DNA of 64,000 nucleotides. Source: an uncultured Collinsella sp. (GTDB lineage: Bacteria; Actinomycetota; Coriobacteriia; Coriobacteriales; Coriobacteriaceae). Positions 1 through 6,418 of the stretch are shown here, one piece after another. Under the pieces are notes generated by a model, which saw only the letters and a program-made list of their open reading frames with translations, ran no database searches and was not told the DNA's origin. The DNA lies in assembly GCA_902490305.1 (NCBI GenBank), contig CABUDI010000007.1, forward strand, positions 24,524-88,523, in the 5' to 3' direction. The position numbers and the translations under genes were made by a program. Position 1 is the first letter of the stretch. Each line of letters starts with the position of its first letter.

Positions 1-1041
1 CCGGAAGAAGACCGGCAGCGATATGATCTCGCCCGCAACCCGACGGCTGCGGTCGCGCTCGGTTTTCCGTTGTATACATTGGTTCGGTCGAGAAACAAAC
101 GGACTTGTCCTGCCAGCATTAGGCAGCGGCTGTTTCTTGGTGAGCTTCCCAGGGAATCCGTGCTGGAAACGGAGCATGGGGTTTTGATTACGTCTCCTCT
201 ACTGACGGCATTCATCATGTTGCGGCATCTGACGGATCTTCAGCTTCTTTTGGTATTGGCGGAGATGTGTGGCTTGTTTGCGGTGTGTGCCCTGCCGGCG
301 GCACTTGAGGCGGAGCTTTCGCGTGCAATTGATTCGGGCGCGATTTCGACAACGTTCGGTTGGGTGCGCTGCCCGTCCGAGGACGGCACCGCCTCAAATT
401 TATGGCGTCGAGACGCTTTGGTTTTGGGCGGAGACCTTGACCGTTTTTGTTCAGATGTTTGCGGGATGCGTTACGGCAATAGATTTATAGCGGTATCGCA
501 ACTCGTTCCATTGGGCGCCGCGTCGCCTTTTGAGGTCGAGGCGTATTTGCTACTTGCACTGCCGCGATCCCTGGGAGGCGAAGGTTTTTGCGGCATAGAG
601 CTTAATGTTGAAGTGATGCTAAGCACAAGTGCTCGAGCGATTGTGGGAAAGTCCCGTGTATATATCGACCTACTTCTTTCTTCGCCGGACGGCAGGCGAC
701 AGGTGGCCATTGAATGTCAGGGAAAGGCCTCGCACGGACGCGCAGGGGATGGCTTGCGTGACGCTGACCGCATGACGGCCCTTCAGGCCATGGGCTACGA
801 TGTACTTCTCCTGACACACAGACAGATATCCGATGAGGGTAGATTCCACGCGATCGTTAAGGCCGTATGCAGGATGCTCGATGCTGAATATCGTGATAAA
901 AGCTCAGATGAGCAAAGGGCTGAGACATTACTCCGGTCTGAACTATTCGTTGACTGGACAAAATTGGGAGTAATTGACGGAAAGATGCCCGTTAGACACA
1001 AAACAGCTCGATCGTGGACGGCTGCGGTTCTAAGTGAGTAG
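1..1041 (+). CDS. Nuclease-like hypothetical protein, 5' end outside window
   Basis: Reading frame 1 is open from the first base, so the gene very probably begins upstream; the first in-window start (TTG at 70) has no good ribosome site. The C-terminal third resembles the DUF559/Vsr-like branch of PD-(D/E)XK nucleases: an acidic residue in VYIDLLL is followed by AIECQGK, then a His and an RDADRM motif, then a strand-helix ending in MGYDVLLLTH. The middle (around SPLLTAFIMLRHL) has no family I can name. GC content looks lower than in the following genes. The stop codon lies inside the left arm of the 123-bp inverted-repeat element. Nuclease activity is inferred from the motif only; the substrate is unknown. 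Confidence 0.6.
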   Translation, partial: PEEDRQRYDLARNPTAAVALGFPLYTLVRSRNKRTCPASIRQRLFLGELPRESVLETEHGVLITSPLLTAFIMLRHLTDLQLLLVLAEMCGLFAVCALPAALEAELSRAIDSGAISTTFGWVRCPSEDGTASNLWRRDALVLGGDLDRFCSDVCGMRYGNRFIAVSQLVPLGAASPFEVEAYLLLALPRSLGGEGFCGIELNVEVMLSTSARAIVGKSRVYIDLLLSSPDGRRQVAIECQGKASHGRAGDGLRDADRMTALQAMGYDVLLLTHRQISDEGRFHAIVKAVCRMLDAEYRDKSSDEQRAETLLRSELFVDWTKLGVIDGKMPVRHKTARSWTAAVLSE

Positions 1042-1152
1042 GCTTTTGGCACTTTGGCGACCAGGCCGTTTTGAAACAAGTCATTTACCTGCGACTTTAT
1101 AAAGCAATACGGATGGTCTGCTCGGCAAGTTTCGAAAAGTCTACTCACTTAG
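1030..1152. repeat. 123-bp element with terminal inverted repeats, copy 1
   Basis: The left end reads CTAAGTGAGTAG then GCTTTTGG; the right end reads AAAAGTCTACTCACTTAG, its inverted complement over about 17 positions. A second copy of identical length lies at 11060-11182. The interiors align without gaps at roughly 55-60 percent identity by my hand count, with conserved ends. The left arm contains the stop codon of the upstream gene. No clear target-site duplication is visible. It could be a MITE-like element or a conserved structured RNA/DNA element. Confidence 0.75.
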
Positions 1153-1218
1153 TTTTTGACGAGAGACCGATGCCGAAGATAGCTCTATTTCAGGGCGTTA
1201 ACGAGTCCTCGAGACACA

Positions 1219-1250
1219 AAAAGGCCCGAACCAATACGGTCCGGGCCTTC
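1219..1250 (-). terminator. Intrinsic terminator of rubrerythrin gene
   Basis: On the minus strand an AAGGCCCG / CGGGCCTT stem (1221-1228 with 1242-1249) is followed by TTTTTGTG. It sits about 35 bp beyond the rubrerythrin stop codon. Confidence 0.8.
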
Positions 1251-1283
1251 TTCGAGCTAGAGGTTATGTCTCAGGCAGTTGGC

Positions 1284-1844
1284 TTAGCCAAAGTAGCGCT
1301 TGAGCAGGCCGGCGAAAGCCTTGCCGTGGCGAGCCTCGTCGCGGGCCATCTCGTGCACGGTGTCGTGGATAGCATCGAGACCGGCGGCCTTGGCGCGCTT
1401 GGCAAGATCGGTCTTGCCGGCGGTGGCGCCATTCTCGGCCTCAACGCGCATCTCGAGGTTCTTCTTGGTGGAGTCGGTCACGACCTCGCCCAGGAGCTCG
1501 GCGAACTTAGCGGCGTGCTCGGCCTCCTCGTGGGCAGCCTTCTCCCAGTACAGGCCAATCTCGGGGTAGCCCTCGCGATGAGCGACGCGAGCCATGGCCA
1601 GGTACATACCGACCTCGGAGCACTCGCCCTCAAAGTTGGCGCGAAGGTCGGCAACGATGTCCTCGGAGACGCCTTCCATCTTGGCGACGCCCACGACGTG
1701 CTCGGCGGCCCACTCGAGCTGGCCCTCCTCCTGCTTCAGGAAACGAGAACCGGGAACGCCGCACTGGGGGCACTTGAAGTCCTCGGGCAGCTGGTCGCCG
1801 TCGAACTCTTCCACATAACCGCAAACGGGGCAAACAAACTTCAT
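1284..1844 (-). CDS. rbr: Reverse rubrerythrin (rubredoxin domain at N-terminus)
   Basis: This 186-residue non-haem iron protein is expected to reduce hydrogen peroxide (and possibly oxygen) in the cytoplasm of an anaerobe. The N-terminus is a rubredoxin domain with CPVC (Cys5, Cys8) and CPQC (Cys25, Cys28). A four-helix diiron domain follows, with EGECSE, HEEAEH and DEARHG providing the Glu/His ligands. Classical rubrerythrin carries the rubredoxin at the C-terminus, so this is the reversed domain order. The ATG at 1844 is preceded by AAAGGA; a longer reading frame upstream has no such site. The gene is monocistronic, with its own terminator, and has a promoter and leader hairpin described separately. 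Confidence 0.93.
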   Translation of the reverse strand: MKFVCPVCGYVEEFDGDQLPEDFKCPQCGVPGSRFLKQEEGQLEWAAEHVVGVAKMEGVSEDIVADLRANFEGECSEVGMYLAMARVAHREGYPEIGLYWEKAAHEEAEHAAKFAELLGEVVTDSTKKNLEMRVEAENGATAGKTDLAKRAKAAGLDAIHDTVHEMARDEARHGKAFAGLLKRYFG

Positions 1845-1879
1845 GATTCGATCCTTTCGATCGATGGCGATTGTGCGCT

Positions 1880-1956
1880 CGTCCGGTCCCGTAAGGGCCC
1901 TCTCCGGACGTGCGTCTTGACGAGTTCTATTATCCATAAATGCAACCAAATGTGAA
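1880..1956 (-). promoter_or_regulatory. Rubrerythrin promoter and leader hairpin
   Basis: Reading the minus strand, TTCACA (1951-1956) and ATAATA (1928-1933) are separated by 17 bp and form a plausible sigma-A promoter. The resulting leader of about 80 nt can fold a CGTCCGG / CCGGACG stem (1904-1910 with 1880-1886) upstream of the ribosome site. No peroxide-regulator operator is obvious. Confidence 0.45.
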
Positions 1957-2001
1957 GCCTATTAGGAATGATTTTTAATAAAACGATTTGAGATATGAAG
2001 A

Positions 2002-2081
2002 TGTTGATTGATTAACGATTGGCAAGCCGTCTTTGACCGCTGCTGAGTACAATCGGTCGAGCAAATGTTGACCTATCAACA
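2002..2081 (+). promoter_or_regulatory. Candidate promoter with paired operators before alcohol dehydrogenase
   Basis: A perfect inverted repeat TGTTGA-CCTA-TCAACA lies at 2066-2081, just downstream of a -10-like TACAAT (2048-2053). An imperfect relative, TGTTGA-TTGA-TTAACG, lies at 2002-2017, 64 bp further upstream. The -35 region is poor, which would suit an activator- or repressor-controlled promoter. The binding protein is unknown, and the sequence does not match the Rex consensus. Confidence 0.4.
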
Positions 2082-2099
2082 AATATAGGAGTTTCCTTT

Positions 2100-3320
2100 A
2101 TGCATCTAGCCCGTCGTGCCTGGTGCCGAACATATCAGACGGTTTTTCGCATTGCATTGCCGATCCTGCCCTATACCGAGCCGCGCATTTTGGAGCATGC
2201 CGAGGATGTGCCCGCGGTGCTTCAAAAGCGCTCGATCCAGAAGGTCCTTATCGTGACAGACCCTGGTATTGCACGTTTGGGGCTCACGGCACCACTCGAG
2301 CGTGCGCTTACGGCTCAGGGGATTGGCGTTACGGTCTATGCCGAAACGCGTGCGAACCCCACGGTCTCAAACGTGGAGGAAGCGGCGTCCCTGTATCGAG
2401 AGAGCGCCTGCCAGGCCATTATCGGCTTTGGCGGAGGATCAGCCATGGACTGCGCCAAGGGTGTGGGGGCGCGCATTGCGCAGCCAAACAAGCCCATCAA
2501 CAAGATGCGTGGCCTGTTGCGTGTCCACCGTCTCCTGCCGCTGCTTATTGCGGTTCCCACTACCGCCGGTACGGGAAGCGAAGTCACGCTCGCGGCGGTA
2601 ATTACCGATGACGAGACGCACTATAAATACCCCATTAACGACTTTGTGCTCATCCCGCGTTTTGCGGTGCACGACCCCGAGTTTACGCGCGGGTTGCCTG
2701 CCTCCATTACGGGGCAGACGGGCATGGACGCCCTGACGCATGCTGTCGAGGCCTTTATCGGCCGTAGCACCACGCCCTACACGCGCAAGATGGCGCGTCA
2801 GGCGGTCCAGCTCATCCGCGACAATTTGCTCGAGGCCTATGAGCATGGCGACGACATGCGTGCGCGCCGTAATATGCTTTCGGCGGCGTATAAGGCGGGC
2901 GTTGCGTTTACCCGCTCCTATGTCGGATATGTTCATGCCATCGCGCACAGTCTGGGCGGCCGATACGGAATTCCGCACGGTTTGGCCAACGCCATCATCC
3001 TGCCGCATATGCTTCGCGCCTATGGCGAAACTGCTGCTCCTAAGCTCGCCGATCTTGCTCGCATGGCGGGCATTGCGCCGGCTACCGCGCAGGACAGTCT
3101 TGCGGCCGAAGCCTTTATCGATTGGGTCGACCGCATGAACGAGGCCTTGGGAATCCCCAAATATGTCTCGGGCATTCGTCGCTCCGATATTCCGCAAATG
3201 GCGGCCCATGCCGATGCCGAGGCCAATCCCCTGTACCCCGTTCCTCTTTTAATGGACCGCCTGGAGCTCGAGCATATGTACGAAGTTGTTGCAGGTGGTA
3301 TGTTTGAGGACGAGAACTAG
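2100..3320 (+). CDS. Iron-containing alcohol dehydrogenase
   Basis: This 406-residue protein belongs to the group III (iron-dependent) alcohol dehydrogenases, which interconvert alcohols and aldehydes with NAD(P)H. The nucleotide-binding signature GGGSAMDCAK is at 111-120 and TTAGTGSE at about 154-161. Metal ligands are predicted at Asp210, His214, His279 and His293, with the usual spacing. The N-terminus is about 20 residues longer than in typical members, but the ATG has a good AGGAG site and no better start follows at once. An aldehyde dehydrogenase gene begins 8 bp after the stop, so the two probably form an operon converting alcohol to acid or the reverse. The natural substrate cannot be read from sequence. 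Confidence 0.9.
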   Translation: MHLARRAWCRTYQTVFRIALPILPYTEPRILEHAEDVPAVLQKRSIQKVLIVTDPGIARLGLTAPLERALTAQGIGVTVYAETRANPTVSNVEEAASLYRESACQAIIGFGGGSAMDCAKGVGARIAQPNKPINKMRGLLRVHRLLPLLIAVPTTAGTGSEVTLAAVITDDETHYKYPINDFVLIPRFAVHDPEFTRGLPASITGQTGMDALTHAVEAFIGRSTTPYTRKMARQAVQLIRDNLLEAYEHGDDMRARRNMLSAAYKAGVAFTRSYVGYVHAIAHSLGGRYGIPHGLANAIILPHMLRAYGETAAPKLADLARMAGIAPATAQDSLAAEAFIDWVDRMNEALGIPKYVSGIRRSDIPQMAAHADAEANPLYPVPLLMDRLELEHMYEVVAGGMFEDEN

Positions 3321-3328
3321 GAGGGTCC

Positions 3329-4708
3329 ATGAACACCGAGGAAATCGCGCGCATTGTCGGCGAGCAGCGCGCCTATTTTAAGACGCACGCTACGTTTGAT
3401 GTCGATGCTCGACGTCGTGCGCTCGTGAGTTTACGCGATGCGGTGCGGGCGCACGAGGCCGATATCGCCCATGCGCTCAAGACCGATTTGGGAAAGTCGC
3501 ATGACGAGGCATATATGTGCGAGATCGGCACGTCGCTTTCCGAGATTCGACATCAGATTGCGCATGTGGCTCGATGGAGTCGTCCGCGCCTGCGTCCGTG
3601 TGACCTTGCCAACGCCGTGAGTGTGTGCAAAACGCGAGCCGTGCCCTATGGCGTCACGCTCATTATGGCTCCGTGGAACTACCCGTTTTTGCTAACACTC
3701 GAGCCGCTCGCCGGCGCCCTTGCCGCGGGTAACACCGTGGTCATCAAGCCGAGTGCCTATGCGCCGGCTTCGAGCGCGGTGCTCAGGCAGATTTGCGAGG
3801 AAGCATTTGATCCGCGCCTGGTGACGGTTGTCGAGGGCGGGCGCGCCGAGAACGAAGCGTTGCTCGATGAGTGCTGGGACAAGATCTTCTTTACCGGTAG
3901 CGTTCCGGTCGGCAAGCTCGTCATGGAGCGCGCGAGTAAAAACCTCACGCCCGTGACGCTTGAGCTGGGCGGCAAGAGCCCCTGCATCGTGGATGCGACG
4001 GCAAACTTGAAGGTTGCGGCGCGGCGTATCGCCTTTGGTAAATGGCTCAACGTGGGGCAGACCTGCGTGGCGCCCGACTACCTGCTGGTCGATGCGCGCG
4101 TGCACGACGAGCTGCTGGACCTCATCAGGGAAGAGGCCCGCCGTATGTTTGGCGAGCATCCGCTCGATAACGAGGACTACGGGCATATCGTCAACGCCAA
4201 GCATTTTGCGCGCGTGCGCGGGCTGATCGATCCCGATAAGGTCGTGCTGGGAGGCACGGCGCGCGAGTCGTCGCTCAAGATTGAGCCGACGATCCTAGAC
4301 GGCGTGACCCCCGATGACGCCGTGATGCAGGAGGAGATCTTCGGTCCCATCTTGCCGGTGCTGACGTTTGAGAGCCTAGACGAGGCCGAGACGTTTATTA
4401 CGGATCGTCCGACGCCGCTGGCCCTGTATATCTTTAGCCAGGACCGTTCGGTTCAGCAACGCTTTGTGCGCTACGTGCCCTTTGGCGGCGGCTGTGTCAA
4501 CGACACGATCATGCACTTGGCTACGAGCCATATGGGCTTTGGCGGCATGGGCGCGAGCGGTATGGGGCAGTACCATGGACGCGAGAGCTTCGATACGTTT
4601 AGCCACAAGAAGAGCATCGTGAACAAGGCAACTTGGCTGGACGTGCCGTTTCGGTATGCGCCCTACGCAAGCTGGAAGCACAAGTTCGTGCGCATGTTTG
4701 TGCATTAG
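3329..4708 (+). CDS. Aldehyde dehydrogenase, class 3-like
   Basis: This NAD(P)-dependent aldehyde dehydrogenase has 459 residues, the short form typical of class 3/YwdH/AlkH-like enzymes. It shows APWNYPF at 114-120, the general-base Glu212 in LELGGKSP, and the catalytic Cys246 in VGQTC. EEIFGPILPV and the C-terminal GGMGASGMGQYHG segment are also family hallmarks. It oxidises aldehydes to carboxylates. The gene follows the alcohol dehydrogenase after 8 bp with its own GGAGG site, so the pair likely handles one alcohol/aldehyde series. A strong terminator follows. Confidence 0.92.
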   Translation: MNTEEIARIVGEQRAYFKTHATFDVDARRRALVSLRDAVRAHEADIAHALKTDLGKSHDEAYMCEIGTSLSEIRHQIAHVARWSRPRLRPCDLANAVSVCKTRAVPYGVTLIMAPWNYPFLLTLEPLAGALAAGNTVVIKPSAYAPASSAVLRQICEEAFDPRLVTVVEGGRAENEALLDECWDKIFFTGSVPVGKLVMERASKNLTPVTLELGGKSPCIVDATANLKVAARRIAFGKWLNVGQTCVAPDYLLVDARVHDELLDLIREEARRMFGEHPLDNEDYGHIVNAKHFARVRGLIDPDKVVLGGTARESSLKIEPTILDGVTPDDAVMQEEIFGPILPVLTFESLDEAETFITDRPTPLALYIFSQDRSVQQRFVRYVPFGGGCVNDTIMHLATSHMGFGGMGASGMGQYHGRESFDTFSHKKSIVNKATWLDVPFRYAPYASWKHKFVRMFVH

Positions 4709-4716
4709 AAAAGGGC

Positions 4717-4756
4717 GCAGGTAATACGAACAAGTGTTCCTATTACCTGCATTTTG
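4717..4756 (+). terminator. Intrinsic terminator of alcohol/aldehyde dehydrogenase operon
   Basis: A perfect 10-bp stem GCAGGTAATA / TATTACCTGC (4717-4726 with 4741-4750) is followed by ATTTTGCG. Confidence 0.75.
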
Positions 4757-4813
4757 CGTTAGACTACTGTTATGGAGCACGGATGGGCCAACTCCCTTTA
4801 GAAGGGATTTGGT

Positions 4814-4897
4814 ATGAACGTAAGCGATGTTATTTCGTTATTGGCGTTGTTGATTGCGGCTATCGAACTCGGTCTGTTTATCGGCCGAATGAAATAG
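4814..4897 (+). CDS. Holin-like small membrane toxin (27 residues)
   Basis: The ATG at 4814 is preceded by AAGGGA and opens a 27-codon frame ending in TAG. The peptide starts MNVSDVISLL, continues as one hydrophobic helix with a single internal Glu (IAAIELGLFIG) and ends in basic RMK. This matches the putative holin-like toxin (Hol_Tox) families of type I toxin-antitoxin loci. The 3' flank also looks like those loci: AATAGCCGCCC right after the stop, then a GGAGTTGGCAAG...CGGCAACGGGTGCCA segment that can fold into a hairpin. An antisense RNA is expected by analogy but I could not place its promoter. The gene is too short for most gene callers. Confidence 0.6.
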   Translation: MNVSDVISLLALLIAAIELGLFIGRMK

Positions 4898-5141
4898 CCG
4901 CCCCCGCGTAAGCGAAGACGGCCACTTCTCACGATGAAAACGTGTATCGGAGTTGGCAAGACCCGCGGCAACGGGTGCCATCCGTGTTCCTATCTTATCT
5001 GCAAGCGTTCTGTCGCGCAAGCGTTGAGGCAAACGATTGAAGGACGCAGACAGGCAGACAGGATGTATTTGTGTCCGCACGGGACCGTAGACTTCTCAAT
5101 AAGGTTACACACCGGTTTATCCGGCCGTTAGAGGAGCTGCT
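4898..5141. other. Non-coding 3' region of the holin-like toxin locus
   Basis: About 240 bp carry no convincing gene. The first half (to about 4985) holds the conserved-looking hairpin region of the toxin transcript and could encode an antisense antitoxin RNA on the other strand. The second half is the leader of the HIRAN gene. Confidence 0.4.
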
Positions 5142-5468
5142 ATGTACGAGCCTTCACGTGTTCTTCTGTCATTTCACATTGCAGGATTTCAGTATGCCGA
5201 TGGCGCCTTGGTCCTGGGCGATCTTAAAGCGGGCGATAAGCTGACGCTGTGTGCCGAGCGCGATAATCCCCATGACCCCGAGGCAGTTGCGATCTACTAT
5301 GGCAAGACCAAACTTGGCTACGTTCCGGGAAACGAGGTCGGCCCGCTGTCCTTGATGATGTATTACGGCCACGAGGACGTATTTGAGGCCCGCGTGCAAC
5401 AGGTTGCCCCCGAGCGCAGCCCGTGGCACCAGGTGCGCGTTGGCCTCTATGTGGTGGATGCCCGCTAG
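5142..5468 (+). CDS. HIRAN domain protein
   Basis: The 108-residue protein is essentially one HIRAN domain. It contains the family features FHIAGFQYADG near the start, ERDNPHDPEAVAIYY, and KLGYVPGNEVGPLS. HIRAN domains in larger proteins (Rad5/HLTF family) recognise DNA ends or stalled forks; stand-alone bacterial versions are functionally undefined. The start has GAGGAG seven bases upstream. A short acidic/basic protein follows 18 bp downstream, so they are probably cotranscribed. Confidence 0.85.
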   Translation: MYEPSRVLLSFHIAGFQYADGALVLGDLKAGDKLTLCAERDNPHDPEAVAIYYGKTKLGYVPGNEVGPLSLMMYYGHEDVFEARVQQVAPERSPWHQVRVGLYVVDAR

Positions 5469-5486
5469 TCGGCAATGGAGGCGGCC

Positions 5487-5666
5487 ATGTTTGATGACGA
5501 CGACCAGTTCGATCTGACAGACGATCCGTTTGAGTGGGATCTGCTACTCGACGACGATGAGTTGGAGCAGGATCGTAAGAAACGGCAGGACAAGAAAACT
5601 CAGAGTGACGCTTCGAAAAAGCAAGACAAACGCCGCCGCGGACTGTTCGGCGGGCTCTTTGGATAA
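5487..5666 (+). CDS. Small charged hypothetical protein
   Basis: The predicted 59-residue protein has an acidic first half (FDDDDQFDLTDDPFEW, DDDELEQD), a Lys/Arg/Gln-rich second half and a C-terminal GLFGGLFG. I do not recognise a family. An in-frame ATG lies at 5475, but the GGAGG at 5477-5481 is ideally placed for 5487. It follows the HIRAN gene closely. The bipolar charge suggests a disordered adaptor or nucleic-acid-associated peptide, which is inference only. Confidence 0.6.
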   Translation: MFDDDDQFDLTDDPFEWDLLLDDDELEQDRKKRQDKKTQSDASKKQDKRRRGLFGGLFG

Positions 5667-5732
5667 CCGCCGCATCGCTGCGTCTGTATACTTAGCACGA
5701 GTTGAACACGTTGCGAAATGAGGACACAGACG

Positions 5733-6278
5733 ATGATGTGGTTTACCGCCGACTTGCACCTGGGCGATACGAATATCTTGCACGACATGGACCGGCCGTT
5801 TGGCTCGGTCGAGGAGATGAACCGCAAGGTCATCGATGCCATCAATGAGTGCGTGGCTGCGGACGACCGCCTCTATATTCTGGGTGACTTTACCTATCGT
5901 TTGCCCCTGGCGGAGGCGGTGCGCCTGCGCGAGCGTATCGAATGCCAGAACGTGACGCTCATCCGCGGTAACCATGACGGCGACTGGGAAGATTCCGACG
6001 TACCGCAGATTTGGGAAGACGTGCGCGATTACCTGGAGATTGCTCCCGGCTATGCCAAGGGCCATCGTCTGGTTATGAGCCACTACCCCATGCTCAGCTG
6101 GAACGGCAAGGCACGTGGCGCCATTATGCTGCATGGGCATATCCACAGCAGGGGTGACCGCGCCAACGCACGCAACCGCGATCGCGAGCGCCCTATCTTT
6201 CGCTACGATGTCGGTCTCGATGCCAACGAGTACAAGCCCGTAAGCCGCGATCAGATTCTTAGCTTCTTTGGGTTATAG
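5733..6278 (+). CDS. Metallophosphoesterase
   Basis: This 181-residue calcineurin-like phosphoesterase has the complete dinuclear metal motif series: DLHLGD at 7-12, GDFTY, RGNHD, SHYPM and LHGHIHS. The family hydrolyses phosphomonoesters or diesters; the substrate here is unknown, though small stand-alone members often act on nucleotides. The ATG at 5733 has GAGG nine bases upstream, whereas the upstream in-frame ATG at 5718 has none. A -10-like TATACT lies at 5687-5692. A long hairpin terminates the unit. Confidence 0.88.
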   Translation: MMWFTADLHLGDTNILHDMDRPFGSVEEMNRKVIDAINECVAADDRLYILGDFTYRLPLAEAVRLRERIECQNVTLIRGNHDGDWEDSDVPQIWEDVRDYLEIAPGYAKGHRLVMSHYPMLSWNGKARGAIMLHGHIHSRGDRANARNRDRERPIFRYDVGLDANEYKPVSRDQILSFFGL

Positions 6279-6360
6279 GGCGCCAGAGCCACCACAAAGG
6301 GGACAGGCACCTTTGTGGTGGTTCTGGCGCCGTTGCCATTATGGCGGCGGCGCCTTTTTT
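6279..6360 (+). terminator. Long palindrome and terminator after phosphoesterase
   Basis: Two 22-bp arms (6279-6300 and 6310-6331) pair with one G-U mismatch around a 9-nt loop GGACAGGCA. A smaller GGCGCC stem (6326-6331 with 6349-6354) is followed by a T run and can act as an intrinsic terminator. The large palindrome belongs to the GGGAC-type extragenic palindromes discussed in the findings. Confidence 0.75.
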
Positions 6361-6418
6361 GTCCGCGCGGCGCGGTAGAGTGTAGCCGGTTGATATTTGC
6401 GTCCATCGAGGAGCTGCT

